In this document: positions 1 to 8,140 of the stretch, piece after piece | Numbering within the stretch: the first letter of the stretch is position 1 | Layout of the letters: each line of letters begins with the position of its first letter | Assembly: GCA_040752025.1 (NCBI GenBank) | Contig: JBFMFR010000067.1 | Span: 1-34,475, forward strand | Direction of reading: 5' to 3' | DNA: 34,475 bases | DNA from: JBFMFR01 sp040752025 | Lineage (GTDB): Bacteria > Chloroflexota > Anaerolineae > Anaerolineales > UBA4823 | Translations under genes and position numbers: made by a program | The notes under the pieces: generated by a model | What the model saw: only the letters and a program-made list of their open reading frames with translations | The model's database searches: none | Told to the model about the DNA's origin: nothing

Positions 1-2563
1 TCGCGCTTGTGGCCCGGCTGGCGCTGGCCCTTGGGCTGGCTTTGGTGGTGCGCCTGCCGCCGGTTCCGCCGGATGGGTCGCCGCCCGTTCGAGCGCGGCC
101 AGGCTTCGCCCCGGGGCGCGGTGGCTCCCAGGGCATGGTCAGGCGCATAATCTGCTCCCCGGCTTTCACCTCCAGGATGGTCTTGCCGCGCGCCGCCCGC
201 GTTTGCAGGGGGGCTTCATCCAGGCGCACCGTCTTGGGGGCCAGTTTCTTCAGGTGTACGAGGGCGCGTTCGCTGCCTTTGCCCAACGTCACGCCTGCCA
301 CCAGGACGCTGGCGGGCAGCTTCCAGGCGTTCACGCCCTGCCCGTAGCGCCCCTGCACGGGGAACTGCCCGAGGGCCACCCGCTTGGCGCTGCCGTCCGT
401 AGCCAGCAGGAAGACCTCCCCGGGCTGGGGCAGCACTTCCATGCCAGCCAGCACATCCCCGGCTTGCAGCTTGATGCCCATCACGCCCGCCGCCACCAAC
501 CCCATCGGGCGCACTTCGTCTTCTTTGAAGCGGATCGACATGCCCTGGGCGCTGATCAGCAGGATTTCGTTCTTGCCGTTGCTCAACTTCAGCCAGCCCA
601 GGCTGTCGCCCTCGTTCACCCGCACCAGGGTGAACACGTTGGCGGCTGCCCCCGGCAGTTCGCTCAAGGGTGATTTTTTAACCATGCCCTGCTGGGTAGC
701 GGTCAGCACGCACCAGTCCTCCCAGCCATCTCCGCCGCCGTTGCGCCCCGGGCGCGGCGGCAGGCTGAACATCGCCGCCAGTTGGCAGTTCTCGGTCAGC
801 GGTGAAATCTTGTGGAAAGCGACCCCGTCGCCGGGTTTCTCGGATTCGGGCACGGCGTGCACCGGGATAGCGGCTGCCTCGCCTTGCTGGCCGATCAGGT
901 AGAGCGTGTCACGCGTGGTGGCCTGCACCAGCCAGGCTGGCGCGTCCCTGCCGCTGAAGCGCGGCGCTTTTTCGTCCAGCGAACGGGCGATCAGGCCATC
1001 GCTGGTCACCGACAGCCAGGTGATCTTCTCCGGCACCAGCTCGCTGCTGGTGAGCAGGGAAGTCTTCTTTTCGCCTTCCTTCAACTGCACGATGTGCGTG
1101 CGCCGCCGGTCGTTGTAGGTGGCCCGCACGGCGCTCAATTCATCGCCGATGACCTGGCGCATCTTCTTGGGCGAGCGCAGCAGGGTTTGCAGCTCTTTGA
1201 TCAGGGCTTGCAGTTCTTTGTATTCGTCCTCGATCTTCTTGCGTTCCAGGGCTGCCAGGCGCTTGAGCGGCATGTCCAGGATGGCCTGGGCCTGGATCTC
1301 GCTCAGTTTGTATTTCTTCATCAGGCGCTGGCGGGCTGTCTCGGTGTCGGGCGAGCGGCGGATCAGGTCGATGACTGCGTCCAGGTTCTTGAGCGCCACG
1401 CGCAGACCTTCCAGGATGTGGGCGCGCTGGCGGGCTTTCTCCAAGTCGTACTCGCTGCGCCGGCGCACGATCTCCAGGCGGTGCTCCAGGTAGACGCGCA
1501 GGGCCTGCTTCAGGCTGAGCAGGCGCGGCTCGCCCTCCACCAGGGCCAGCATGATCATGCTGAAGGTGCTCTGCATCGGGGTGTGTTTGTACAGGTCGCG
1601 CAGCACCGCTTCAGGATCGGCGGCCTTGTTCATCTCGATCACGATGCGCATGCCGTGGCGGTCGGATTCATCGCGCAGGTCGGCGATGCCCTCGATGCGC
1701 TCCTCCCGGGCCAGTTCGGCGATGCGCTCGATCAGCGAGGACTTGTTGGTCATGTAGGGCAGCTCGGTGACGATGATGCGGTTGCGCCCGCGCTCCATCT
1801 CCTCCAGGTGGGCGCGCGCCTGCACGGTCACGCGCCCGCGCCCGGTGCTGTAGGCGCTGATCAGGCCTTCGCCACCGGCTTCTTGCAGGATCACGCCCCC
1901 GGTGGGAAAGTCCGGCCCCTGCACGAACTGCATCAGTTCTTCGACGCCCACCTCGTCGAGCTTCTCCCAGTTCTCCAGCAGGTAGTGCATGGCGTCTACC
2001 ACCTCGCCCAGGTTGTGGGGCGGGATGCTGGTCGCCATGCCGACGGCGATGCCGGTGGCCCCGTTCACCAGCAGGTTGGGGAAAGCCGCCGGCAGCACTT
2101 CCGGCTCGGTCAGGGTGCTGTCGAAGTTCTCGGCGAAATTGACCGTGTCTTTGCCGATATCCACCAGCATGTGCATGGCCGGTGCGGTCAGGCGCGCTTC
2201 GGTGTAGCGCATGGCTGCGGGCGGGTCGCCGTCCACGCTGCCAAAGTTGCCCTGCCCGTCCACCAGCAGGTAGCGCATGGAGAAATCCTGAGCCAGGCGC
2301 GCCATGGCCTCGTAGACCGCCATGTCGCCGTGCGGGTGGTATTTACCCAACACTTCGCCGACGATGCGGGCTGACTTCTTGAAGGCCGAGTCGGGGCGCA
2401 GCCCCATGTCCATCATGGCGTACAGGATGCGCCGGTGCACGGGCTTCAAGCCGTCACGCGCATCAGGCAGGGCGCGCGCTACGATCACGCTCATGGCGTA
2501 ATCCAGGTACGCCTGCTGCATCTCGCTGTTGATATCGATCTTATGTACCAGGCCAACTTCCAT
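1..2563 (-). CDS. gyrA: DNA gyrase / topoisomerase IV subunit A (C-terminus cut by window edge)
   Basis: A subunit of a type IIA topoisomerase, the part that cuts and rejoins DNA. The N-terminus is canonical: the DYAMSVIVARALPDARDGLKP motif region, HPHGD at residues 76-80 and catalytic Tyr120 in AAMRYTEARL. The beta-propeller C-terminal domain follows, with VKKSPLSEL and VQGRYGQGV blade motifs, then a basic Gly/Pro/Ala-rich tail at the left edge, so little is missing. Start chosen at 2563 because AAGAGG lies 9 nt upstream; an in-frame ATG at 2572 abuts that site. Two oddities: the residues matching E. coli Ser83 and Asp87 are Met81 and Glu85, and no QRRGGRG-type GyrA box is seen in the first blade. 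ParC is therefore a real alternative to GyrA; no gyrB/parE lies in the window. Confidence 0.93.
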   Translation of the reverse strand, partial: MEVGLVHKIDINSEMQQAYLDYAMSVIVARALPDARDGLKPVHRRILYAMMDMGLRPDSAFKKSARIVGEVLGKYHPHGDMAVYEAMARLAQDFSMRYLLVDGQGNFGSVDGDPPAAMRYTEARLTAPAMHMLVDIGKDTVNFAENFDSTLTEPEVLPAAFPNLLVNGATGIAVGMATSIPPHNLGEVVDAMHYLLENWEKLDEVGVEELMQFVQGPDFPTGGVILQEAGGEGLISAYSTGRGRVTVQARAHLEEMERGRNRIIVTELPYMTNKSSLIERIAELAREERIEGIADLRDESDRHGMRIVIEMNKAADPEAVLRDLYKHTPMQSTFSMIMLALVEGEPRLLSLKQALRVYLEHRLEIVRRRSEYDLEKARQRAHILEGLRVALKNLDAVIDLIRRSPDTETARQRLMKKYKLSEIQAQAILDMPLKRLAALERKKIEDEYKELQALIKELQTLLRSPKKMRQVIGDELSAVRATYNDRRRTHIVQLKEGEKKTSLLTSSELVPEKITWLSVTSDGLIARSLDEKAPRFSGRDAPAWLVQATTRDTLYLIGQQGEAAAIPVHAVPESEKPGDGVAFHKISPLTENCQLAAMFSLPPRPGRNGGGDGWEDWCVLTATQQGMVKKSPLSELPGAAANVFTLVRVNEGDSLGWLKLSNGKNEILLISAQGMSIRFKEDEVRPMGLVAAGVMGIKLQAGDVLAGMEVLPQPGEVFLLATDGSAKRVALGQFPVQGRYGQGVNAWKLPASVLVAGVTLGKGSERALVHLKKLAPKTVRLDEAPLQTRAARGKTILEVKAGEQIMRLTMPWEPPRPGAKPGRARTGGDPSGGTGGRRTTKASPRASASRATSA

Positions 2564-2598
2564 AGCTGCCATCCTCTTAGAATGTTTGTGCGAGGTAT

Positions 2599-2627
2599 AT
2601 CTTAAGGGTAAACCAGGGAAACGTCAA
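2599..2627 (-). promoter_or_regulatory. Sigma70-type promoter of the topoisomerase gene
   Basis: Read on the minus strand: TTGACG (2627-2622), a 17-nt spacer, then TAAGAT (2604-2599). Transcription would start near 2592, giving a leader of roughly 30 nt that contains the AAGAGG ribosome-binding site. Both hexamers are near consensus and spacing is ideal, so this is one of the better promoter calls here. Confidence 0.7.
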
Positions 2628-2655
2628 CCTCGAATTTCCTTCCAGCGCGGGGCTC

Positions 2656-2684
2656 TTGCGGGTTACGGCGCTTTCCGGTATGAT
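2656..2684 (+). promoter_or_regulatory. Sigma70-type promoter of the GNAT gene
   Basis: TTGCGG (2656-2661), 17-nt spacer, TATGAT (2679-2684). The start point would be near 2691, leaving a short leader with GAGG about 7 nt before the ATG at 2715. It is divergent from, and about 30 bp away from, the topoisomerase promoter, so the two genes share one small intergenic control region. Confidence 0.6.
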
Positions 2685-2714
2685 CAGCGCAGATCTAACA
2701 CCTTGTGAGGTCCC

Positions 2715-3332
2715 ATGCAAATCCATCCAGTTACACTCACCGGTCACTTCGTGCGCCTGGAGCCGATGAGCGAGGCCCACCTGCCGGACTTCCTGTCCGT
2801 CGGCCTGGACGATGCCATCTGGCGCTATATGCTGTACGGCGATATCCACACCGAACAGGACCTGCGCGCCTGGGTCCTGGATATCCTGGCGAGGCAGGCA
2901 CGCGGCACTGACCTGCCTTTTGCCGTGATCGACCTGGAAAGCCGGCGCGCCATCGGGGCGACGCGCTACCTGAACATCCAACCCGAACACCGTAACCTGG
3001 AGATCGGCGGCACCTGGTACGCCACGGAGTTCCAGGGCAGCGGGGTGAACGCCGACGCCAAGTACCTGCTGCTGCGGCATGCCTTCGAAAGCCTGGGCTG
3101 CCTGCGCGTGCAGTTCAAGACCGACTCGCGCAACTTGCGTTCGCAGCACGCCATCCGGCGCCTGGGAGCCGTCCAGGAGGGCGTCTTGCGCAAGCATATG
3201 ATCCTGCCGGATGGGCTGGTGCGCGATTCGATTTACTACAGCATCATCGATGACGAATGGCCGGCGGTCAAGGCTGGCCTGGAAGCGCGCCTGGAAGGCT
3301 ATGCCGCGGCTGCCAGGCGTTCTGCCTCGTAG
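2715..3332 (+). CDS. GNAT-family N-acetyltransferase (RimJ/RimL type)
   Basis: A 205-aa acetyl-CoA-dependent acyltransferase, probably acting on a protein N-terminus or small amine; the substrate cannot be read from sequence. The start of the protein (LTGHFVRLEPMSEAHLPDF) is the usual beta1-alpha1 of RimJ/RimL-like enzymes. The acetyl-CoA region is EIGGTWYATEFQGSGVNADA, followed by LLLRHAFESLGC and the NLRSQHAIRRLGAVQEGVLR signature in which the new acyl acceptor site is formed. A GAGG box precedes the ATG by 7 nt. Its last 34 bp overlap the end of the convergent epimerase gene at 3299, and the Ala-rich C-terminus (GYAAAARRSAS) falls in that overlap. Confidence 0.9.
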   Translation: MQIHPVTLTGHFVRLEPMSEAHLPDFLSVGLDDAIWRYMLYGDIHTEQDLRAWVLDILARQARGTDLPFAVIDLESRRAIGATRYLNIQPEHRNLEIGGTWYATEFQGSGVNADAKYLLLRHAFESLGCLRVQFKTDSRNLRSQHAIRRLGAVQEGVLRKHMILPDGLVRDSIYYSIIDDEWPAVKAGLEARLEGYAAAARRSAS

Positions 3333-4282
3333 GCGATCACTTTGCGCAGGGTGTCGTCCAGTGTACAGCGCGGCTGGTAGCCGATCAGCGCGGTGACCTT
3401 ATCGATGCTGGGCACGCGCCGGCGCATATCCTCGAAGCCCGGGGCGTAAGCCTCATCGTAGGGCACCAGGCGGATGGTGGAGGCGCTGCCCGTCAGGGCG
3501 ATGATGCGCTGCGCCAGTTGGTAAATCGAAACCTCTTCGACCCCGCCGATATTGAACACCTGCCCGACTGCTCCAGGGCACTGGGCCAGGCGGTCGACCG
3601 CCCAGGTGATGTCGTGCACGTCGGCGAAACAGCGCGTCTGTTTGCCATCGCCGTACACCTCCAGCGCCTCGCCGCTCAGCGCCTGGCGCACGAAGCGCGG
3701 CGCCACCATGCCGTAGCGCCCGGTCTGGCGTGGACCGATGGTGTTGAAGAAGCGCATGATCACCACCGGCAGGCCGAACTGGCGGTGGTAGGCCAGGCCC
3801 AGGAACTCGTCGATGGCCTTGGAGCTGGCGTAGGCCCAGCGGCTGTGGCTGGTTGGCCCGATCAGGCAGTCGTCCTCCTCGCGGAAAGGCACCCGGCTGC
3901 CCTTGCCGTACACTTCTGATGAAGACGCGATCAACACTTTGCAGCCGTAGCGGTTGGCTGTGCGCAGCACCGCCTCGCTGCCCATGATGTTGGTATGGAT
4001 GGTGTGCACGGGGTTTTCCACGATCAGCTTGACGCCTACGGCGGCCGCCAGGTGTACGATGACCTGCACCTCGCTGGCCAGGCGGTCGAGCACCTGGGCG
4101 TTCAGGATGGTCTCGCGCACGAATTGAAAGCCCGCCGCGCTGCGCAGGTGCTGGATGTTCTCCAGCCGCCCGGTGGATAGATCATCGATGGCCACTACCG
4201 AGTGCCCGGCTTGCAGCAGCCGTTCGCATAAATGGCTGCCGATGAAGCCAGCCCCGCCCGTGACCAATATTTTTTCTTTCAC
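3299..4282 (-). CDS. NAD-dependent epimerase/dehydratase (nucleotide-sugar SDR)
   Basis: A 327-aa extended short-chain dehydrogenase that probably interconverts or modifies UDP- or GDP-sugars for surface polysaccharides. The Rossmann motif GGAGFIGSH is at residues 9-17, the acidic cofactor residues in AIDDLSTG at 31-38, the active-site serines in ASSSEVYG at 119-126 and the catalytic Tyr151-x3-Lys155 pair in YASSK. RFFNTIGPRQ and VYGDGKQTRCFADVHD are typical of UDP-glucose 4-epimerase or UDP-glucuronate decarboxylase relatives. The start is GTG at 4282, with AGGAGG 5 nt upstream; the frame stays open beyond it to about 4759, but that extension is low-complexity and lies across the neighbouring gene. 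Substrate is not determined. Confidence 0.88.
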   Translation of the reverse strand: MKEKILVTGGAGFIGSHLCERLLQAGHSVVAIDDLSTGRLENIQHLRSAAGFQFVRETILNAQVLDRLASEVQVIVHLAAAVGVKLIVENPVHTIHTNIMGSEAVLRTANRYGCKVLIASSSEVYGKGSRVPFREEDDCLIGPTSHSRWAYASSKAIDEFLGLAYHRQFGLPVVIMRFFNTIGPRQTGRYGMVAPRFVRQALSGEALEVYGDGKQTRCFADVHDITWAVDRLAQCPGAVGQVFNIGGVEEVSIYQLAQRIIALTGSASTIRLVPYDEAYAPGFEDMRRRVPSIDKVTALIGYQPRCTLDDTLRKVIAYEAERLAAAA

Positions 4283-4435
4283 ATTCGCCTCCTGCGTTCC
4301 TGGGAACCCCCGCATTATATCAGCAAGCCGCGAGGGCGGTTTGAGGAGTTTGAGGCGATTCTGAAAGTCAGGGCGCTGGCCGGGAGCCAACAGGATTGTC
4401 TGGGCGATCTCTCGAAGTTGGCTCTCTAACGAGGG

Positions 4436-4441
4436 TATAAT
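4436..4441 (+). promoter_or_regulatory. TATAAT -10 box 7 nt before the start codon
   Basis: A perfect TATAAT ends 7 nt before the ATG at 4449, so transcription should begin at or next to the start codon. No good -35 hexamer is seen at the normal distance and no strong Shine-Dalgarno precedes the gene. This suggests a leaderless mRNA. Confidence 0.5.
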
Positions 4442-4448
4442 CCTTGAG

Positions 4449-5348
4449 ATGTCTGTTCGCAGCTTGTGTGTGCTCTTCGCTTTTGCTTTGCTGCTGTCCG
4501 TTTTGCCGGCCTGCGCCAGTCCGGGCGGCGCCTCGGTCGCCGGGGGCCAGACGGCCGTCTGGACGCCTCTCGCCCAGGAGAGTTTCACGCCAACTGCACC
4601 GCCGCTGCTGATGCTGCCGCACAGCAGCCCCAGCCTCACTCCGCCGCCGCCAACTCCCCGCCGGGTGCGCTCGGCGACGCCCCAGGCGCCCACACTTACC
4701 CCGACGCCCACGCTCTCACCCACACCTTCGCCCAGCCCTACCAGCACGCCAGCTTTCATGCTGTGCTCGCCGCTGCAAGGCTACCCCCTGGCCAGGCTTT
4801 CCAAGATCGTTTCGGATCCCTACCGCCCGCCGCCGCCCGGTTCGGATGCCCGACACCAGGGCGTGGATTTTACCTACCACCGCCTGGCGGGCGAGGCGGC
4901 CTCCATCGAGGGGGTGGTGGTGCTATCGGTACTGCGCGGGCGCGTGGCGGCGTCTGTTTCTGACTCTTTCCCCTTTGGCAACCTGGTGATCATCGAAACC
5001 GCGTACGATATATTGCCATCCTTGATCGTCACGCGCCTGGGCATCCCGCCAGGCGATTCGCTCTACCTGCTCTACGCCCACATGCGGGAGGCCCCGCTGG
5101 TCAGCTTGAACCAGGAAGTGACCGCCTGTCATTTGATCGGGCACGTGGGCAAGAGCGGCAACACCGAGGCTGCTCACCTGCACCTGGAGGCGCGCACCGG
5201 CCCGCCGGGAGCGGTCTTCGATGGCATGTCGGCCTTCGTCGGTACAGTTACCCCCCAGGAGCGCAAGAATTACGATCTGTGGCGCACCAGCGGCGCGTTC
5301 CAGCACTTCGACCCGATGCGCCTGCTGATCCCCTGGCCGTGGGAGTAG
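4449..5348 (+). CDS. M23/LytM-like peptidase lipoprotein
   Basis: A 299-aa exported protein. The N-terminus is a lipoprotein signal peptide (hydrophobic stretch about 6-20, lipobox LPAC with Cys22). Residues about 35-105 are a Thr/Pro/Ser-rich spacer (TPTPTLSPTPSPSPTSTP), then a globular domain. That domain has the M23 metallopeptidase zinc pattern: H-x3-D in RHQGVDF, a YAHM segment and the HLHLE motif near the end. M23 enzymes cut peptidoglycan cross-bridges or act as LytM activators of amidases; here anchoring outside the membrane on a flexible arm is inferred. The Gly usually flanking the second His is partly changed (AAHLHLEAR), so activity should not be assumed. It is convergent with the MFS gene, 8 bp away. 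Confidence 0.85.
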   Translation: MSVRSLCVLFAFALLLSVLPACASPGGASVAGGQTAVWTPLAQESFTPTAPPLLMLPHSSPSLTPPPPTPRRVRSATPQAPTLTPTPTLSPTPSPSPTSTPAFMLCSPLQGYPLARLSKIVSDPYRPPPPGSDARHQGVDFTYHRLAGEAASIEGVVVLSVLRGRVAASVSDSFPFGNLVIIETAYDILPSLIVTRLGIPPGDSLYLLYAHMREAPLVSLNQEVTACHLIGHVGKSGNTEAAHLHLEARTGPPGAVFDGMSAFVGTVTPQERKNYDLWRTSGAFQHFDPMRLLIPWPWE

Positions 5349-5356
5349 GGGCGGGC

Positions 5357-6532
5357 CTACCGGTTTTTAGGCAGCGCCAGGATGGGTGGGATAGCCAGCA
5401 GCGAGATCAGAGCCGAAATCAGGTAAGCCTGGTGCAGGCCTAGCCGGTCGCCCATCACGCCGATGCCCAGGGTGGCCACCGGACGCAGCAGGAAGGCGAT
5501 GACCATGTACAGGCCGTTGCCCACTGCCCGGTTGTTGGGCACATGCTCCTGCACGATGGCCAGCAGCACGGGCGTGGTCGAAATGGCCGTGAAGCCCAGC
5601 AGCAGCAGCACGGGCACCACCAGCCAGCCGCCCACGTACAGGAAGGCCAGCATCAGCGCCGAGGAAGACAGGCACATGACCAGCAGTACGCCCTTGCGCC
5701 CCATCCAGTCGCTGATCGTGCCGCTCAGCAGTGCGCCGCCCACCCCGGCCAGCTCCAGCAGCGACAGGGCGCTGCCCGCCGCCCACAGGCTGGCGCCGCG
5801 CTGGCTCATAAAGGTCGGCAGGTAGGTGGTCAGGCACTCCAGCATAAAATTGCGGAACAGGTTGACCAGCGCCAGAGGCAGGAACAGGCTGAGCAGCAGC
5901 GGCAGCAGCGCCCGCAGGTTCCCCGGCTTTTCCGGGCGGGCCGTGACCCCGCGCAGCCGCCAGAACAGCACCAGCGAGGCCGCCCAGCCGATCACCACGA
6001 TGCGGTAGAAGCCATCCAGCGTCCAGGTCGAAACCGCCCACACTGCCAGCAGCGGGCCGGCCGTGCGGCTCATCTCCCCGGCGGCCATGAACAGGCTCAT
6101 CCCCAGGCCCACTTTGCGCCCGGCCACGCGGGCGATCATGGCCGGGGCCGGGGCGTGGAAGGCCGCCACGCTGACCCCCACGGCGAAGAGGATCACCGCC
6201 AGGCTGAAGTAGGTGGGGGCGAAGCCAATGGCGCTGATCAGCGTGGCCGTCACAGCCGGGGCCAGGATAACGAAATAGCGCAGGCTGATTCTATCCGCCA
6301 GGTAGCCCAGGAAGGGGTTGAGCAGGGCGGGGATCTGCATGATGGCGGTCAGCCCGCCGGCCTGGGTCAGGCTGAGCGAAAGTTTCTCGATGAGCACCGG
6401 CAGCAGCGGGGCAACGCACGAGGTATAGATGTCGTGGATGAAGTGCCCGGCGGCAATTGGCAGCACCTGGCCGAACTGGAAGCGGGTGTGTGTTTCCTGT
6501 GTGGTGGGGGAGGGGGTGGTCAAAGCGGTCAT
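5357..6532 (-). CDS. MFS transporter, fosmidomycin-resistance (Fsr)-like
   Basis: A 391-aa polytopic membrane protein with about 12 predicted hydrophobic helices. The opening (AAGHFIHDIYTSCVAPLLP, then a helix ending in PFLGYLADR) matches the Fsr branch of the major facilitator superfamily, and a second LSGTISDWMGRKG loop marks the start of the C-terminal half. Such proteins are proton-driven drug or metabolite exporters; the substrate is unknown. Start chosen at the ATG at 6532; a TTG at 6541 is in frame and sits inside the TTGGAG ribosome-binding-like sequence. It is transcribed alone: the next minus-strand gene ends at 6640 and the M23 gene converges on it. Confidence 0.9.
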   Translation of the reverse strand: MTALTTPSPTTQETHTRFQFGQVLPIAAGHFIHDIYTSCVAPLLPVLIEKLSLSLTQAGGLTAIMQIPALLNPFLGYLADRISLRYFVILAPAVTATLISAIGFAPTYFSLAVILFAVGVSVAAFHAPAPAMIARVAGRKVGLGMSLFMAAGEMSRTAGPLLAVWAVSTWTLDGFYRIVVIGWAASLVLFWRLRGVTARPEKPGNLRALLPLLLSLFLPLALVNLFRNFMLECLTTYLPTFMSQRGASLWAAGSALSLLELAGVGGALLSGTISDWMGRKGVLLVMCLSSSALMLAFLYVGGWLVVPVLLLLGFTAISTTPVLLAIVQEHVPNNRAVGNGLYMVIAFLLRPVATLGIGVMGDRLGLHQAYLISALISLLAIPPILALPKNR

Positions 6533-6639
6533 AGTCTCCAATCATTGCGGCTGCCTGCCTGGCAGCCAACGCTCAATTGTAGAACAGGCTGCGCCTGAGT
6601 GCAAGGGGCAGGCGCAATCCTGGCTCGGTTCCAGAGTGA

Positions 6640-7059
6640 TCAGCCCGCAGCCGAGCGCACGCGCTCGATCATCTGGCGGATCGAGCCCAGGTGATAAGCG
6701 GCGTGGGGGAGCATGCCCAGGACGCCGTGCAAGACGTCGCCTTGCAGGTTGTTTTGCATTTGGAGCGCCTCCTGGAAGCTCTCGTAGGCGGCGCGCAGCT
6801 CCTGGCGCACGTTGCCGGTTATCTCCAGCTCGCCGCCGCTCTTGACGCCGTCGCAGGTCCAGGTGGTGCGCTTGTAGACATCGCTCACCACGGTGAAGGT
6901 CACATCGTCATCGGCTGCGATGATCAGGTAGTAGAAGGCATCCGTCTTCTTGCCTTCCAGCTTGAGGTAAACGGGCTGGTCGGTCTTGTTGATAACCTGC
7001 AAGTGTACCAGCTTGCCAGATGGCACGGCCGCCAGCAGCATGCTCTTAACAAAGATCAT
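6640..7059 (-). CDS. Chimeric protein: beta-rich unknown domain joined to a DinB-type C-terminal tail
   Basis: A 139-aa frame made of two unrelated pieces. Residues about 20-86 (QVINKTDQPVYLKLEG through LEITGNVR) repeat, almost unchanged, the domain encoded by the pseudogene at 9586-10035; I know this as a small, uncharacterised Chloroflexota protein type. Residues about 87-139 end in VLGMLPHAAYHLGSIRQM, the C-terminal signature of DinB-like four-helix proteins (normally about 150-160 aa), whose first two-thirds are missing. The start at 7059 (MIFVKSMLLAAVPSG) is uncertain, since its GGAG is only 2 nt away; an ATG at 7041 is an alternative. It follows the LuxR gene on the same strand. Whether it makes a stable protein is doubtful; a fossil recombination product is possible. 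Confidence 0.55.
   Translation of the reverse strand: MIFVKSMLLAAVPSGKLVHLQVINKTDQPVYLKLEGKKTDAFYYLIIAADDDVTFTVVSDVYKRTTWTCDGVKSGGELEITGNVRQELRAAYESFQEALQMQNNLQGDVLHGVLGMLPHAAYHLGSIRQMIERVRSAAG
6801..7001 (-). repeat. 201-bp direct repeat, copy 1
   Basis: Aligns without gaps to 9834-10034 at an offset of 3033 bp; I count 10 mismatches, half of them in the first 31 bp. It covers only the beta-rich domain. One edge coincides with the join to the DinB-type tail, so the repeat marks a recombination or gene-conversion tract. Confidence 0.9.
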
Positions 7060-7114
7060 TTCTCCATCCGGTGCACGAAAAATGACCTGTGCTTTCTGAG
7101 TGAGACTCGACCGA

Positions 7115-7969
7115 TCATTTGAGACCGGGGGATGCAAATCTGGAGGGCGATTCGGAACCGGCTTCTTCTTCCCCCTGGTGCAGCAAACCATAAGCCAGGG
7201 CCTGCCTGACGGCGGCGGTGCGGGTCTTGACGCCCAGTTTGCCGAAGATGTGGAGCAGGTGGGTCTTGACCGTGGCATTGCTGATGGAGAGTCTCTGGGC
7301 AATTTCTCGATTGTGAAAACCTTCTGCCACCAGGACCAAGACCTCCAACTCGCGTGGGCTGAGGTTCTCGCTGGCAGGTCCCAACGGCAGCGTGGCATCC
7401 CCGGGAAGGAAGTAGCCCGTTCCGGGGGATGACGGCCTGGCTAGCCTGGACTTCCCAATGCGCCCGCCGATCCAACCACTCAAGGGCAGCAGCGAGAGGA
7501 CCAGGATCCCGAAAGTGCCCTGGGGTGAGATGAGCGTCAAGGGGACATCGAAGGCAAGCGCCAGCAGGAGGGCGGCGAATGCCGCGGTTACTCCAGCCAG
7601 GAGGCCGGACCAAAGGCTTTGGCTGCGCGTGCGCAGGGTGAGCCACGCGGAAAAAACAGCGACCAGGAGGAGGTTGACCAGCAGTCCGCCGGCCTGGCCG
7701 ACCTGTTGGGAGAGCTCGAAGATTTGCAGGCTGGTCAGTGCACCAACCCAGGGAGCGCAACCATAGAGGCCAGGAAAAACTTCGCAGAGAGGCAAAGAAA
7801 TGTGGGCATCCTGGCGAATCACAGATGGGATGGCGCTGGCGATCCCATAGAAGACCGTTTGGAATAAAAGCCCCAGCATCAGGCTGAGAAGGGAGGCGGC
7901 GATTCCCACCAGGAGCGACCGGCGCCCTACACGCCGCAGTTCAAGGGGCGCGTCTTTCTGTGTGCTCAT
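7115..7969 (-). CDS. Membrane-tethered LuxR-type transcriptional regulator
   Basis: A 284-aa protein with about four hydrophobic helices (roughly 18-42, 93-113, 119-141, 152-170) followed by a LuxR/GerE helix-turn-helix at about 203-262: LSPRELEVLVLVAEGFHNRE, then AQRLSISNATVKTHLLHIFG and KLGVKTR. No receiver domain or conserved phospho-acceptor Asp is seen, so the membrane part presumably senses a signal or binds a partner, and the DNA-binding domain acts at the membrane or after release. It is divergent from the 8141 and 8421 genes across a 171-bp gap, making that pair its most likely target. A -10 box ends 6 nt before the ATG, suggesting a leaderless message. Confidence 0.9.
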   Translation of the reverse strand: MSTQKDAPLELRRVGRRSLLVGIAASLLSLMLGLLFQTVFYGIASAIPSVIRQDAHISLPLCEVFPGLYGCAPWVGALTSLQIFELSQQVGQAGGLLVNLLLVAVFSAWLTLRTRSQSLWSGLLAGVTAAFAALLLALAFDVPLTLISPQGTFGILVLSLLPLSGWIGGRIGKSRLARPSSPGTGYFLPGDATLPLGPASENLSPRELEVLVLVAEGFHNREIAQRLSISNATVKTHLLHIFGKLGVKTRTAAVRQALAYGLLHQGEEEAGSESPSRFASPGLK

Positions 7970-7975
7970 ACCTCA

Positions 7976-8005
7976 ATTTTACAATACTTTGCAGTAAAGT
8001 CGCAA
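7976..8005 (-). promoter_or_regulatory. Promoter of the LuxR gene, start point at the ATG
   Basis: On the minus strand: TTGCGA (8005-8000), 18-nt spacer, TAAAAT (7981-7976), then 6 nt to the ATG at 7969. The predicted transcription start coincides with the start codon, so the TTGAGG just before the ATG would lie outside or at the very end of the message. Confidence 0.55.
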
Positions 8006-8140
8006 CGACAGCCCGCCGGCCAGGGGGAATCAGCCTTTCGGTGGATGACAAGCTGATGGAAATCCTATATCGTTTAGAAGGGTAGTCTTATTCCGCTTCA
8101 AGATACCTCCAATCCGTGAGATCAATAAGGAGACCTGGTT

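Noticed and set aside
812..2374. A long open frame (about 520 codons) on the plus strand opposite the topoisomerase gene
   Set aside because: It is rich in His, Gln, Ala and Leu with no recognisable motif, and lies antisense to a clearly conserved GyrA/ParC protein. GC-rich codon bias keeps such frames open.
4283..4759. N-terminal extension of the epimerase frame
   Set aside because: It is Gly/Val/Ser-rich noise lying across the M23-like gene; the GTG at 4282 with AGGAGG and the canonical GGAGFIGSH start fits the family.
5543..6598. Long plus-strand open frame opposite the MFS gene
   Set aside because: Its translation is a low-complexity Gln/His/Arg-rich string with no family pattern, and the minus strand encodes a clear 12-helix transporter.
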